Position numbers and translations under genes: made by a program. This document shows positions 1 to 8,937 of a DNA stretch of 64,000 bases, piece by piece. The DNA lies in contig NZ_CP020083.1 of NCBI RefSeq assembly GCF_003431825.1, positions 2,146,501-2,210,500 of the forward strand, in the 5' to 3' direction. The notes under the pieces were generated by a model. It was not told the origin of the DNA, ran no database searches, and was given only the letters and a program-made list of their open reading frames with translations. How positions within the stretch are numbered: position 1 is the stretch's first letter; the number at the start of each line of letters is the position of its first letter. The DNA is from Blastomonas fulva. Its GTDB lineage: Bacteria > Pseudomonadota > Alphaproteobacteria > Sphingomonadales > Sphingomonadaceae.

Positions 1-2
1 CC

Positions 3-1349
3 AACATGATCAGCGGCAAATGGGGCGGCACGATGAACCTGACCGAGCCGCATTGTGGAACGGACCTGGGTCTCATCCGCACCAAGGCGGTGCCGCAGCC
101 CGGTGGCGCCTATGCGATCACTGGTACCAAGATCTTCATCTCGTCGGGCGAGCATGACCTGACCGAGAACATCATCCACCTCGTCCTGGCCAAGACCCCC
201 GATGCGCCCGACAGCGTCAAGGGCATCTCGCTGTTCATTGTGCCCAAGTTCCTCGTCAACGAGGATGGCTCGCTGGGTGAGCGCAATGCGGTGTCGTGCG
301 GATCGATCGAGCACAAGATGGGCATCCACGGCAACTCGACCTGCGTCATGAACTATGACGGCGCGACCGGATATCTGGTGGGCGAAGAGAACAAGGGTCT
401 GGCCGCGATGTTCATCATGATGAACGCCGCGCGCCTCGGCGTCGGCGGGCAGGGCCTGTCGATGGGCGAAGTTTCGTACCAGAACGCGGTGCAGTACGCC
501 GGCGATCGCCGCCAGGGCCGCGCGCTCACCGGTGCGCAGGATGCCAACGAAAAGGCCGACACGCTGTTCGTTCACCCCGATGTGCGGCGCATGCTGATGG
601 AAGCCAAGGCGATCAACGAGGGTCTGCGCGCGCTGATCCTATGGGGCGGCCTGCAGGTCGACCTGACGCACAAATCGCAGACCGAGGAAGAGCGCGTCGC
701 CGCCGACGATATCATCAGCCTGCTCACCCCGGTGATCAAGGGTTACGGCACCGACAAGGGCTACGAGATCGCCACCAACATGCAGCAGGTCTATGGCGGC
801 CACGGCTATATCGCCGAATGGGGCATGGAACAGTATGTCCGCGATGCCCGCATCGCGATGATCTACGAAGGCACCAACGGCGTGCAGGCGATGGACCTTG
901 TCGGTCGCAAGCTCGCTCAGAACGGTGGCCGCGCGGTGCAGACCTTCTTCGGCATCCTCGACAGCGAATGCGCCGAAGCCAAGGGCGATGAACGCCTCGC
1001 CGATTTCGCCAGCCGCCTCGAAAAGGCCGCGGGCGAGCTCAAGGCCGCGACGATGTGGTTCATGCAGAACGGCATGGCCAACCCCAACAACGTTGGCGCG
1101 GGTGCGCACAGCTACATGCACATCATGGGCATCGTGGCGCTGGGCCTGATGTGGCTGCGGATGATGCGTGCTTCGATCGCCGCGCTCGATGCAGGCACGG
1201 GCAACGCCGTGTTCTACGAAACCAAGCTCAAGACCGCGCGCTACTTCGCTGAGCGGATCATGCCAGATGCCGGCGCGCTGCGCCGCAAGATCGAAGCGGG
1301 ATCCGAGGCGATCATGGCGCTCGAACCCGAGCTTTTTGCCGCCGCATAA
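3..1349 (+). CDS. Acyl-CoA dehydrogenase, C-terminal part (5' end outside window)
   Basis: Flavoenzyme of fatty-acid or acyl-CoA beta-oxidation; it oxidises an acyl-CoA to the enoyl-CoA using FAD. The frame is open through the left edge, so the N-terminal part is missing. Visible are the FAD/substrate motif MNLTEPHCGTDLG at the start, the central beta domain, and the catalytic-glutamate motif YEGTNGVQA about 285 residues in, followed by an extra C-terminal helical region. That tail and the overall length fit the DmdC-like subfamily (3-methylmercaptopropionyl-CoA dehydrogenase type, about 600 residues) better than short-chain enzymes. The real substrate cannot be read from sequence. A hairpin follows the stop. 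Confidence 0.9.
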   Translation, partial: NMISGKWGGTMNLTEPHCGTDLGLIRTKAVPQPGGAYAITGTKIFISSGEHDLTENIIHLVLAKTPDAPDSVKGISLFIVPKFLVNEDGSLGERNAVSCGSIEHKMGIHGNSTCVMNYDGATGYLVGEENKGLAAMFIMMNAARLGVGGQGLSMGEVSYQNAVQYAGDRRQGRALTGAQDANEKADTLFVHPDVRRMLMEAKAINEGLRALILWGGLQVDLTHKSQTEEERVAADDIISLLTPVIKGYGTDKGYEIATNMQQVYGGHGYIAEWGMEQYVRDARIAMIYEGTNGVQAMDLVGRKLAQNGGRAVQTFFGILDSECAEAKGDERLADFASRLEKAAGELKAATMWFMQNGMANPNNVGAGAHSYMHIMGIVALGLMWLRMMRASIAALDAGTGNAVFYETKLKTARYFAERIMPDAGALRRKIEAGSEAIMALEPELFAAA

Positions 1350-1376
1350 CCGCTCAAACAGCTGCTAGCTGGTATC

Positions 1377-1408
1377 AGGGGCGCTTTCGGGAAACCGGGA
1401 GCGCCCCT
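1377..1408 (+). terminator. Hairpin after acyl-CoA dehydrogenase
   Basis: AGGGGCGCT (1377-1385) pairs perfectly with AGCGCCCCT (1400-1408), with a small inner CGG/CCG stem on a GAAA loop. The T tail is weak (TTG), so it may be an imperfect intrinsic terminator. The rest of the 315-base gap to 1665 shows nothing else I can name. Confidence 0.55.
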
Positions 1409-1664
1409 TGCATTTCGATTTGCGACGAAACGAATGCGAATTTGGTCGCCACCCGAAAACCGGCTGGCGCAGCCTTCACTCTGGACGCGCGCCGGGCAGA
1501 CACAAATTTGCGCCAGGCCGCAGGAACCCGTCCTTGCCCGGTATTCGGCCTCGGTTGGTGCAGGAACAGGTGCCCTGCTTCCTCGTTGATGTTGCGGAGC
1601 GAAGATGGCCCTCCACAACATCTTGAGACCCTGCCGAGGGGTCGCATCACGAGGAGAAGAACTC

Positions 1665-1943
1665 ATGAAGAACACTTTTTTTGGAGCACTGTTCGCCGCT
1701 GGCGCACTGGCAGCAACCCCCGCCCTGGCCCAGGACATGGCGCCCGAAACCCCGGCCCCGACCGAAGCTCCGGCAACCGAAGCCCCCGCAACCGCTGAGC
1801 AGGCACCGCCCGCAACGCTGGATTCGAACGGCGACGGCACGATGGACGCCTGGGACCGTAACGGCGACGGCAAGGCCGACGCATGGGACACCGATGGCGA
1901 CGGCCAGCCCGACAAGGCTGATCCGATGGAAGCAGCGGAATAA
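1665..1943 (+). CDS. Small secreted protein with calcium-binding aspartate repeats
   Basis: Encodes 92 residues. Residues 1-22 form a Sec signal peptide ending ATPALAQ, then comes a Pro/Ala/Glu/Thr-rich linker with repeated TEAPA units. The C-terminal third has three consecutive Asp/Asn/Gly loops (NGDGTMDAWD, NGDGKADAWD, DGDGQPDKAD), resembling thrombospondin type-3 or EF-hand-like Ca2+ loops. It is presumably a periplasmic or secreted Ca-binding protein; no enzyme domain is present. The ATG at 1665 is preceded by GAGGAGAA. An in-frame start at 1605 would bury the signal peptide and is rejected. The gene is monocistronic and ends in a clear terminator. Confidence 0.8.
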   Translation: MKNTFFGALFAAGALAATPALAQDMAPETPAPTEAPATEAPATAEQAPPATLDSNGDGTMDAWDRNGDGKADAWDTDGDGQPDKADPMEAAE

Positions 1944-1971
1944 CCAACAGCCCTTAAGGGTCGCAACCGAA

Positions 1972-2000
1972 GGCCGGGAGAGCAATCTCCCGGCCTTTTT
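1972..2000 (+). terminator. Rho-independent terminator of the Ca-repeat protein gene
   Basis: GGCCGGGAG (1972-1980), loop AGCAAT, CTCCCGGCC (1987-1995), then five T: a textbook intrinsic terminator. Confidence 0.9.
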
Positions 2001-2019
2001 GCGTTCTTGGACTTGATGG

Positions 2020-2053
2020 CATCGTCACCCCAGCGTTCGCGGGGGTGACGATG
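2020..2053. repeat. Intergenic palindrome, GTCATTCCCGCG family, copy 1
   Basis: CATCGTCACCCC (2020-2031) pairs with GGGGTGACGATG (2042-2053) around AGCGTTCGCG. It shares the GTTCGCGGG(A/G)(A/G)TGACGA arm with copies at 6265, 8561, 11674 and 49571. It lies between the convergent Ca-repeat gene and cysK and could also end cysK transcription. Confidence 0.75.
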
Positions 2054-2088
2054 ATTGGGTTGGCGAACGCTCTACCGGTAAGCCCAAA

Positions 2089-3006
2089 TTACTCCGGCAG
2101 GAAGTCGGGTACCGACAGGTAGCGCTCGCCGGTGTCGTAATTGAAACCCATCACCCGTGAGCCAGCAGGTAGTTCGGGCAGCTTCTGCGCGATCGCCGCC
2201 AGCGTTGCGCCCGAAGAGATGCCGACCAGCATCCCTTCCTCGCTCGCCGACCGGCGCGCCATCTGCTTGGCATCGGCAGGATCCACCTGGATCACGCCGT
2301 CGATCAGCTTGGTGTGCAGGTTGCCGGGGATGAATCCTGCGCCGATGCCCTGGATCGGGTGCGGGCCGGGCTGGCCGCCCGAGATCACCGGCGACAGCGT
2401 CGGCTCTACCGCATAAACCTTCAGGTTCGGCCAGTGCTTCTTGAGCTCTTCGGCACAGCCGGTGATGTGGCCGCCGGTGCCTACCCCGGTGATCAGCGCA
2501 TCGATCGGCGAATCCGCGAAATCGGCGAGTATCTCGAGCGCGGTGGTGCGGACATGCACCGCGATGTTGGCAGGGTTCTCGAACTGCTGCGGCATCCACG
2601 ATCCCGGCGTCGCATCGACCAGTTCCTGTGCACGCTCGATCGCGCCCTTCATGCCCTTTTCGCGCGGGGTGAGGTCGAACGTCGCGCCATAGGCCAGCAT
2701 CAGCCGCCGCCGCTCGATCGACATGCTCTCGGGCATCACGAGCACCAGCCTGTAGCCCTTGACCGCCGCGACCATCGCGAGGCCCACGCCGGTGTTGCCC
2801 GATGTCGGCTCGATGATCGTGCCGCCGGGCTGCAGCGAACCGTCCGCCTCGGCCGCCTCGATCATGGCGAGCGCGATGCGGTCCTTGATCGATCCGCCCG
2901 GATTGGTCCGCTCCGACTTGATCCAGACCTGCGCGTCACCGAACAGCCGGTTGATGCGGACGTGCGGGGTCTTTCCGATGGTCTCGAGGATGCTCGATGC
3001 GATCAT
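2089..3006 (-). CDS. cysK: Cysteine synthase A (O-acetylserine sulfhydrylase)
   Basis: A 305-residue PLP enzyme that makes L-cysteine from O-acetylserine and sulfide in the cytoplasm. The PLP lysine is Lys41 in NPGGSIKDR; the substrate loop PTSGNTG (about residues 69-75) and phosphate-binding loop [10 protein letters not shown] are intact, and length is normal for CysK. The ATG at 3006 overlaps the stop of the upstream MFS gene by four bases (ATGA), so the two are translationally coupled. Serine supply by serC/serA lies 13 kb away in this window. CysK rather than CysM is favoured by the sequence pattern, but the two are hard to separate without alignment. Confidence 0.92.
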   Translation of the reverse strand: MIASSILETIGKTPHVRINRLFGDAQVWIKSERTNPGGSIKDRIALAMIEAAEADGSLQPGGTIIEPTSGNTGVGLAMVAAVKGYRLVLVMPESMSIERRRLMLAYGATFDLTPREKGMKGAIERAQELVDATPGSWMPQQFENPANIAVHVRTTALEILADFADSPIDALITGVGTGGHITGCAEELKKHWPNLKVYAVEPTLSPVISGGQPGPHPIQGIGAGFIPGNLHTKLIDGVIQVDPADAKQMARRSASEEGMLVGISSGATLAAIAQKLPELPAGSRVMGFNYDTGERYLSVPDFLPE

Positions 3007-4316
3007 GATATGGTCTCTCCTGCAGAGGGCGCCGGTTGTTCCGGCGCATGGGATTGGGAGTGGGCTTCTTCCTCGGCAGGATCGAAGCTGCGCGCTGCAC
3101 CGATCTGCGGAAACAGCCGGGCCCACAGCGCGGTGATGACTATAGCACCGCCGCCGCCTGCCACAACCGCCGCGACGGGGCCGATCAGCCAGGCGAGCAT
3201 GCCCGAGAACGCGTCGCCCAGTTCGTTCGACGCCGACACGGTGAGCAGCGACACCGCAGAAACGCGGCCGCGCTTGTCGTCGGGCGTGTTCAGCTGGATA
3301 AGCGACTGGCGGACATACACGCTGAACATATCGGCCGCGCCCGCGACGAACAGGCACGCCATCGAGACGATCAGAATCTTGCTGAAACCGAAAACGATCG
3401 TCACCAACCCGAACAGGAAGACGCTCGCCAGCATCTTGTTGCCGACATTGGTGCGGATCGGGCGGAAGGAAAACACCAGCGCGACCAGCGCCGCACCTGC
3501 CGCAGGCGCCGATGCCAGAAGCGACAATCCCTGCTCGCCAACCTTGAGGATGTCGCGCGCAAAGACCGGCAGCAGCGCGGTCGAGCCTGCGAGGAACACT
3601 GCGAACAGATCGAGCGTGATCACGCCCAGCACGAGCTTGTTCTGGCCAACATAGGCCATGCCATCGATGATCTGCGCGATCGGCCCCTTGCCCTTGGCCA
3701 TGATCGTGCGCGGAACCTCGCCGACGGTCATCATCGCCACCGCCGCCAGTGTGTAGAGGCAGGCGCTGACGATATAGGGCAGGTCGGGGCGGATCGCGTA
3801 GAGCGGGCCCGCCATCGCCGGGCCCACCAGCATCCCCGATTGCCAGGCGATCGATGACAATGCGATGGCGGTGGGCAGCGACGCCTTGGGCACCAGATTG
3901 GGCGCGAGCGCGCTCAGCGATGGGCCCAGAAACGCGCGCGCCGTGCCCAGCAGCGCGGCGATCATGTAGAGGATCGGCAGGCTGATCAGGTCGTTCGCCG
4001 TGGTCCACGCCAAAGTCGCGGCGATACCGGCCTGGCACAGCAGCACGGTGCGCGCGACAAAGCGCCGGTCCATCCGGTCCGCGATCCAGCCGACCAGCGG
4101 GGTCAGCACGAACAGCGGCGCGAACTGCAGCAGCCCGATCATCCCCAGCCGCGCCGAGCTCGATGCGATATCCATCGTCTCGCGCGCGATGTTGTACGCC
4201 TGCCAGCCGACGATCAGCATCATGCAATACAGCGCCAGCATCGACGCCAGCCGGGTCAGCCAATAGGCGCGATAATTGGCGATGGTGAAGGGGTGGGGGG
4301 CGGCGGGATTGTCCAT
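3003..4316 (-). CDS. MFS transporter, EntS-like (MFS_3)
   Basis: A 437-residue inner-membrane transporter with about 12 hydrophobic segments. The [18 protein letters not shown] region near residue 75 is the typical MFS loop 2-3 motif. The family includes the enterobactin exporter EntS and drug exporters; the substrate here is unknown. It precedes cysK in one operon with a 4-base overlap, so a role in cysteine or sulfur-metabolite export is possible but only inferred. The start chosen is the ATG at 4316; a TTG at 4355 is also in frame. The C-terminus is a polar Ser/Glu/His-rich tail. Confidence 0.85.
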   Translation of the reverse strand: MDNPAAPHPFTIANYRAYWLTRLASMLALYCMMLIVGWQAYNIARETMDIASSSARLGMIGLLQFAPLFVLTPLVGWIADRMDRRFVARTVLLCQAGIAATLAWTTANDLISLPILYMIAALLGTARAFLGPSLSALAPNLVPKASLPTAIALSSIAWQSGMLVGPAMAGPLYAIRPDLPYIVSACLYTLAAVAMMTVGEVPRTIMAKGKGPIAQIIDGMAYVGQNKLVLGVITLDLFAVFLAGSTALLPVFARDILKVGEQGLSLLASAPAAGAALVALVFSFRPIRTNVGNKMLASVFLFGLVTIVFGFSKILIVSMACLFVAGAADMFSVYVRQSLIQLNTPDDKRGRVSAVSLLTVSASNELGDAFSGMLAWLIGPVAAVVAGGGGAIVITALWARLFPQIGAARSFDPAEEEAHSQSHAPEQPAPSAGETIS

Positions 4317-4439
4317 GGCCGTCCGGTAAGCCAGCGCGGGGCAGGCGGCAAGCAAGATGAACTTGCAGCTGTGTGCGATGGATGTTGTGCAGTTGCGAAA
4401 GAATGCCTCTTCCCAAGCCTGGCGCTTGGTGTCAGCAAT

Positions 4440-4464
4440 GGAGCATCACGACGAAAAATGCTCC
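4440..4464. promoter_or_regulatory. Perfect inverted repeat upstream of the DUF885 gene
   Basis: GGAGCAT (4440-4446) and ATGCTCC (4458-4464) flank an 11-base loop, about 50 bases before the ATG at 4515 in the divergent region 4317-4514. It could be an operator or a leader hairpin; the function is not known. Confidence 0.35.
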
Positions 4465-4514
4465 CCTTGCAGTGGAGGATTTTCCAAGTCTGAACTCCCA
4501 TCAAAGGGTCGCGT

Positions 4515-6260
4515 ATGAACTGGTCGAAAAAGCTCCTCGCTGCCGCATCTCTCGCCGTGATGGCGACCGCGTGCAGCGTTGCTCCGTCGGATCAGCCCGC
4601 CGCCTCGGAAAAGACCACGGGCATCGACACCGCATCCGACTGGGGCAAGTTCGTCGACACCTTCCTCACCGGCTATTTTCCGCGCAACCCGGATTTCGCG
4701 GTCTATCAGGGGCGGCACGAATTCGATGGCAAGCTGCCCGACTGGTCCGAAAAGGGGCTCGCCGACCAGATCGCGTTCCTGGAAAAGACGCTGGCGGATG
4801 CGCAGGGAATGGACCCGGCCAGTCTTGCCGGCGATCACCGGTTCGAACGCGATTATCTGATCGCGGTGGTGCGCGGAAAGCTGTTCTGGCTCAAGCAGGC
4901 GGACTGGCCGCACCGCAACCCGGCGTTCTACACCGGAACGCTCGACCCGTCGGTCTATGTCACGCGGCCCTATGCTGATGTCGACACCCGCGCCAAGGCG
5001 TTCATCGCCTATGCCCGCGGCGTGCCCAAGGCGGCAGAGCAGATTCGCGCCAACCTGAAGACCCCGCTCGACCCCTATGCGATCGACTATGGGGTTAATG
5101 CGTTCGGCGGCTATGCCACCTTCTTCACCAGCGATGCCCGCGCCGCCTTTGCCGATGTCAGCGACGATGCGATCCGCGCCGATCTCGAAGCCGCCACCGC
5201 CGAGGCGAGCAAGGCGATGCAGGGCCTGGCCGACTGGTTGAAGGCCGAGAAGGCCACCGCAAAGGTCGGCTATGCGCTGGGCAGCGAGCTGTTTTCGCAG
5301 ATGCTGGTCGCGACCGAAATGGTCGACCTTCCGATCAGCGAACTGAAGGCGATCGGTGAGGCCGATCTCAAGCGCAACCAGGATGCGCTGGCGACCGCCT
5401 GCGCGCAGTTCGCCCCTGGCGCGACGATGGCCGATTGCATGGCGAAGCTTTCGCTCGACAAGCCCCAGGACGGTCCGGTGGCCGAAGCGCGTCGGCAGTT
5501 GCCCGAACTGCGCGCGTTCCTGGTCGACAAGGATCTGGTCTCGATTCCGGGGACCGAAGAGGCGAAGGTCGAGGAATCACCGCCGTACAACCGGCAGAAC
5601 TCGGCCTATATCGATATTCCAGGGCCTTACGAGAAAGGCCTGCCTTCGGTCTATTACATCTCGCCGCCCGATCCATCATGGGCGCCCGAGGTGCAGGCCG
5701 AATACATCCCGCCCAAGAAGGATCTGCTGTTCACCAGCGTGCACGAAGTGTGGCCTGGCCACTTCCTCAACTTCCTCCATGCCAACCGCGCCAAGTCGTT
5801 CTTCGGGCGGCTGTTCGTCGGCTATGCCTATGCCGAGGGCTGGGCGCATTATACCGAGGAGATGATGTGGGAAGCGGGCCTGGGCAAGGGCGATCCCGAA
5901 GTCCATATCGGCCAGCTTGCCAACGCGCTGCTGCGCAACTGCCGCTATCTCTCCGCGATCGGGCTGCACACCGGCGGCATGACGGTCGAGCAGTCGCTGA
6001 CCATGTTCCGCGAGCAATGCTATATCGACGAAGGCAATGCGCGCCAGCAGGCGCTGCGCGGCACCTATGACCCGGGCTATCTCAACTACACGCTGGGCAA
6101 GCTGATGATCCGCAAGCTGCGCGCCGACTGGACTGCCGGCAAGGGCGGGCGCGATGCGTGGAAGGCGTTCCACGACGCGTTCCTCTCTTATGGCGGCCCC
6201 CCGGTGCCGATGGTGCGCGCCGCGATGATGGAAGAGAAGAGTGCCAAGGCGGTGTTTTGA
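4515..6260 (+). CDS. DUF885 family lipoprotein, probable metal-dependent peptidase-like protein
   Basis: A 581-residue protein. Residues 1-20 are a lipoprotein signal peptide with Cys20 in the lipobox MATACS, so it is probably lipid-anchored in the periplasm or outer membrane. The rest is the helical DUF885 domain. The HEVWPGHFLNF motif (about residues 413-423) and the YAEGWAHYTEEMM segment (about 440-452) are the zincin-like signature of this family, with HE..GH plus a downstream Glu. DUF885 proteins are thought to be metallopeptidases, but substrates are mostly unknown. The ATG at 4515 is the only sensible start before the signal peptide. It is monocistronic. Confidence 0.88.
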   Translation: MNWSKKLLAAASLAVMATACSVAPSDQPAASEKTTGIDTASDWGKFVDTFLTGYFPRNPDFAVYQGRHEFDGKLPDWSEKGLADQIAFLEKTLADAQGMDPASLAGDHRFERDYLIAVVRGKLFWLKQADWPHRNPAFYTGTLDPSVYVTRPYADVDTRAKAFIAYARGVPKAAEQIRANLKTPLDPYAIDYGVNAFGGYATFFTSDARAAFADVSDDAIRADLEAATAEASKAMQGLADWLKAEKATAKVGYALGSELFSQMLVATEMVDLPISELKAIGEADLKRNQDALATACAQFAPGATMADCMAKLSLDKPQDGPVAEARRQLPELRAFLVDKDLVSIPGTEEAKVEESPPYNRQNSAYIDIPGPYEKGLPSVYYISPPDPSWAPEVQAEYIPPKKDLLFTSVHEVWPGHFLNFLHANRAKSFFGRLFVGYAYAEGWAHYTEEMMWEAGLGKGDPEVHIGQLANALLRNCRYLSAIGLHTGGMTVEQSLTMFREQCYIDEGNARQQALRGTYDPGYLNYTLGKLMIRKLRADWTAGKGGRDAWKAFHDAFLSYGGPPVPMVRAAMMEEKSAKAVF

Positions 6261-6264
6261 TCTT

Positions 6265-6352
6265 TTCGTCACCCCCGCGCAGGCTGGGCTCCCGCTTCTT
6301 TTTCTAGCGGTGGCGAACAAGCGGGGCTCCCGCGTTCGCGGGAATGACGAAG
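6265..6352. repeat. Intergenic palindrome, GTCATTCCCGCG family, copy 2
   Basis: Starts TTCGTCACCCCCGCG and ends CGCGGGAATGACGAA, with extra inner stems, filling the convergent gap between the DUF885 gene and the small lipoprotein gene. The outer arms match copies at 8561, 11674 and 49571. Confidence 0.75.
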
Positions 6353-6353
6353 G

Positions 6354-6719
6354 CTACTTCTTCAAAGCATCCACGCACGCGGCGCGGTCGACCGACTGGC
6401 CGTCGCTGCGCCGCGCATCGATATAGGTGACCACCTGCGCGCCGCCTGCGCCTTCGGGATAGAGGAACGCGTCGAGCACGCAGGCGCTGCCGACGAACTG
6501 CAGCTTGCGCGCATCGAATTCTCGGACATCGAGCCGCGGCGTGCCGAACATGCGCTCCAGATCGCGCGCGGATTTGCCGAGCACCGCCTCGAGCCCCTTG
6601 CCGGACAGCGTCGTACTGCGCGCCGGGATCGCAGGTGGGGCCGGGCTGGTGACCTTTTGCGGCGCGGCACAGGCAGCCAGCCCCAGCGTCAGCGCGGCAA
6701 TCGCCAAAATGCGGTTCAT
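6354..6719 (-). CDS. Small lipoprotein, BamE/SmpA-like
   Basis: A 121-residue protein with a lipoprotein signal peptide (MNRILAIAALTLGLAAC, Cys17 as the lipid site) and a Pro-rich linker. A compact domain carries the pattern LERMFGTPRLDVREFDARK followed by a CVLDAFLYP segment. The pattern 'FG.P...R.EG....(Y/F)....C.LD.FLY' resembles small BamE-like outer-membrane lipoproteins common in sphingomonads. The role is not established. It lies directly downstream of the EI24 membrane protein gene on the same strand with a 13-base gap, so they probably share a transcript. Confidence 0.75.
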   Translation of the reverse strand: MNRILAIAALTLGLAACAAPQKVTSPAPPAIPARSTTLSGKGLEAVLGKSARDLERMFGTPRLDVREFDARKLQFVGSACVLDAFLYPEGAGGAQVVTYIDARRSDGQSVDRAACVDALKK

Positions 6720-6732
6720 CGGTGTCGCCCCT

Positions 6733-7401
6733 TCAGGTCCGGCGCTGGTGGAAAAGGTGCGTGGCCATCGCCGCGGCTATAATCGGTGCGAACAGATTGA
6801 CCAAGGGGACGAGCAGCAGCAGATTGGCAATCAGCCCAAGCACGAAACGGCTGGTCCGGGGCGAGGGCTCTGCCGCCAGCCCCGGATGCCGTGCGGAAAC
6901 CATCTCGTCTAGGTCGCGCCCGACCAGAACCGCGTTCACGCCAAGGAACAGCATCGGCGCACCCACGCCGGTGAACAGCAGCACCAGCGCGAAGGGCAAC
7001 GCGATCGCGTTGTACAGCAGCGCCCGACCCAGCGAGCGCAGCGCCATTGCCAGCGACGGCCCCCAGGGCAGATCGCGCGCGCTGGCGGCAGCCTGCGGGT
7101 AATGTTTGCGTTCGACCGCGATGACGATGCGGTCGGCGAACAGCTGCAGCACCGCAATCGCCACGACGCGCCACCAGAACCAGAAGGCGATGATGGTGGC
7201 GACCACTGCCAGCACTCCGGTCCATTCGGCATAGCCGGACAGCGGCCCGCCATAGCTGGCCATTGCCCAGGCCAGACCCTGCCACAACCCCCAGCCGGTC
7301 AGCGCGAAGATCAGCGCGGCCAGCGCGAGCGTCCACGCCAGCGCGCCCAGGATGGCGCGATCGCCCAGTTGCGCCAGGCTCTTGAAGAAGGCGGTCAGCA
7401 T
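6733..7401 (-). CDS. EI24/CysZ-like integral membrane protein
   Basis: A 222-residue polytopic membrane protein with at least four long hydrophobic stretches (around residues 15-60, 60-85, 125-155 and 185-215) and a polar central region. The pattern matches the EI24 domain family, which includes the sulfate permease CysZ. Divergent alphaproteobacterial members are not known to carry sulfate, so the substrate is left open. It starts at the ATG at 7401 and is followed by the BamE-like lipoprotein gene. Confidence 0.75.
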   Translation of the reverse strand: MLTAFFKSLAQLGDRAILGALAWTLALAALIFALTGWGLWQGLAWAMASYGGPLSGYAEWTGVLAVVATIIAFWFWWRVVAIAVLQLFADRIVIAVERKHYPQAAASARDLPWGPSLAMALRSLGRALLYNAIALPFALVLLFTGVGAPMLFLGVNAVLVGRDLDEMVSARHPGLAAEPSPRTSRFVLGLIANLLLLVPLVNLFAPIIAAAMATHLFHQRRT

Positions 7402-7544
7402 GTGTCTAGCGTGTCGGGCAATTCGGCTTCCGGGTCAATTGCGCGCAAATGGGCTTGAACCTGCAGGTGCAAGCCGATAGGCCGCGCGGCAACATTCCGC
7501 GCTGCCTCGTCCCTGGGGCGCGCCATCAGAAAGTCCTGCCCGAA

Positions 7545-8543
7545 ATGACCAGCCCCCGTTTTGATGTCCTTGCCATCGGTAACGCCATTGTCGATGTCAT
7601 GGCCCCCGCCGACGATGCCCTGCTCGCCAATGAAGGCCTGACCAAGGGCGGCATGATGCTGATCGACGCCGATCGCGCGACCTCTCTCTACGCGGCGATG
7701 GGCCCGGCGCAGGAAATCAGCGGCGGCTCGGCTGCCAACACGCTCGCGGGCCTTGCCGGAATGGGCTGCAAGTGCGCGTTCATCGGCCAGGTCGCCGACG
7801 ACCAGCTGGGCGAAGTGTTCGCGCACGACGTTCGCGCGCTGGGCATCGATTATGCGACCCCCGTGCGCGCCGGCGACGACACCCCGACCGCGCGCTGCCT
7901 GATCCTGGTCACCCCCGATGGCCAGCGCACGATGAACACCTTTCTTGGCGCCTCGCAGTTCCTGCCCGCCAGCGCGCTCGACCCCAAGATGATTGCGGAC
8001 GCCGCGGTGCTGTATCTCGAAGGCTATCTGTGGGATCCCGAAGAGCCGCGCGCCGCGATGCGTGCCGCCATTGATGCTGCACGGTCGGCAGGCCGCAAGG
8101 TCGCCTTCACGTTGTCCGATGCGTTCGTGATCGATCGCCACCGCGCCGACTTCCTCGATCTGCTCGACAAGGGCCAGATCGACATCCTGTTCGCCAACGA
8201 GGCGGAAATCTGCTCGCTGGCGCAGATCGACGACTTTGACGGCGCCGTCGCGGCGATCTCTGCCAAGCTGCCGACTCTGGTCGTCACCCGCAGCGAGCAT
8301 GGCGCGATCGCGGTGCATGAAGGGGCGCGTTTTGCCGTGCCTGCCGAGCCGATCGACAAGGTGGTCGACACCACCGGCGCGGGCGATCTGTTCGCCGCCG
8401 GTTTCCTTGCCGGTCAGGCGCAGGGCAAGGACGTGGAAACGTCCTTGCGGATGGGCGCGATCGCCGCGGCCGAAATCATCTCGCATTTCGGCGCACGCTC
8501 GGCCGCCGACCTGAAGGCGCTGGTTGCACAGAAGCTGGGCTGA
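7545..8543 (+). CDS. PfkB-family sugar/nucleoside kinase, adenosine kinase-like
   Basis: A 332-residue cytoplasmic kinase. PfkB signature 1 is GSAANTLAGLAGMG (about residues 63-76), and signature 2 with the catalytic Asp is DTTGAGDLFAAGFL near residue 280. Alphaproteobacterial members of this type are usually annotated as adenosine kinase (adenosine + ATP to AMP + ADP); ribokinase-like specificity cannot be excluded. The ATG at 7545 starts at the conserved MTSPRFDVLAIGNAIVD block. A longer in-frame start at 7449 lacks similarity and is rejected. It is monocistronic, divergent from the EI24 gene. Confidence 0.85.
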   Translation: MTSPRFDVLAIGNAIVDVMAPADDALLANEGLTKGGMMLIDADRATSLYAAMGPAQEISGGSAANTLAGLAGMGCKCAFIGQVADDQLGEVFAHDVRALGIDYATPVRAGDDTPTARCLILVTPDGQRTMNTFLGASQFLPASALDPKMIADAAVLYLEGYLWDPEEPRAAMRAAIDAARSAGRKVAFTLSDAFVIDRHRADFLDLLDKGQIDILFANEAEICSLAQIDDFDGAVAAISAKLPTLVVTRSEHGAIAVHEGARFAVPAEPIDKVVDTTGAGDLFAAGFLAGQAQGKDVETSLRMGAIAAAEIISHFGARSAADLKALVAQKLG

Positions 8544-8560
8544 GGGTTAATTCACTTCCA

Positions 8561-8642
8561 TCGTCATTCCCGCGCACGCCAGAATCCCGCTTCTGCGTGA
8601 CATCGGCGCAATAGCGGGACCCTCGCGTTCGCGGGGGTGACG
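8561..8642. repeat. Intergenic palindrome, GTCATTCCCGCG family, copy 3
   Basis: Begins TCGTCATTCCCGCG and ends CGCGTTCGCGGGGGTGACG, directly after the adenosine kinase-like gene. The outer arms form a long stem. Confidence 0.75.
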
Positions 8643-8758
8643 GGAAAGCCCGATAGCGCTGGATATATTGTGAGGTGAGGAGCGATCGGAGGGGCCGCTG
8701 CGTCGGTGACGCTCAAGCTGGCCATCGGTAAGGATCGTCGAAGCTGAAAATATGAGAG

Positions 8759-8792
8759 GGGCCGCCGGGGATCACAGCCCCCTGCGCGGCCC
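8759..8792 (-). terminator. Terminator-like stem at the end of the minus-strand microORF locus
   Basis: Read on the minus strand, GGGCCGC (8792-8786) pairs with GCGGCCC (8765-8759), with an inner CCCC/GGGG stem. It is followed by CTCTCATATTTT. The U tract is interrupted, so it is a weak but plausible terminator. Confidence 0.4.
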
Positions 8793-8837
8793 ATCACATG
8801 GTCAGCGGCCGGAAGTGCCGCCTTCGAAGTGTATCTC

Positions 8838-8873
8838 GCGCTTTAACAAGCGCCTGCCCAGACCAGTGGGCAG
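8838..8873 (-). other. Two adjacent perfect hairpins 3' of the microORF
   Basis: CTGCCCA (8854-8860)/TGGGCAG (8867-8873) with a 6-base loop abuts GCGCTT (8838-8843)/AAGCGC (8848-8853) with a 4-base loop. They lie just downstream of the 18-codon ORF on the minus strand, suggesting a structured RNA. Confidence 0.5.
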
Positions 8874-8880
8874 AAGGCTG

Positions 8881-8937
8881 TTAGCCGCGAACACTCCGAA
8901 TGGACTTGACCGACCCCTTTGCTGAACCATGAGACAT
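8881..8937 (-). CDS. 18-codon microORF with a 15-base perfect Shine-Dalgarno
   Basis: ATG at 8937, TAA at 8881; the peptide is MSHGSAKGSVKSIRSVRG, short and basic, with no hydrophobic segment. The leader GAAAGGAGGTGATCC (minus strand, 8953-8939) is complementary to the whole 3' tail of bacterial 16S rRNA, with six bases between GGAGGT and the ATG. Such extended complementarity is far beyond a normal Shine-Dalgarno. The ORF is followed by hairpins and a terminator-like stem. No family is recognised. It may encode a highly translated micropeptide, a leader peptide, or be part of a dual-function small RNA. A weak -10-like TATACA lies at 9025-9020 on the minus strand. Confidence 0.45.
   Translation of the reverse strand: MSHGSAKGSVKSIRSVRG

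Noticed and set aside
8564..8797. Minus-strand ORF over the repeat and hairpin region
   Set aside because: It runs through the palindromic repeat and has no recognisable domain.
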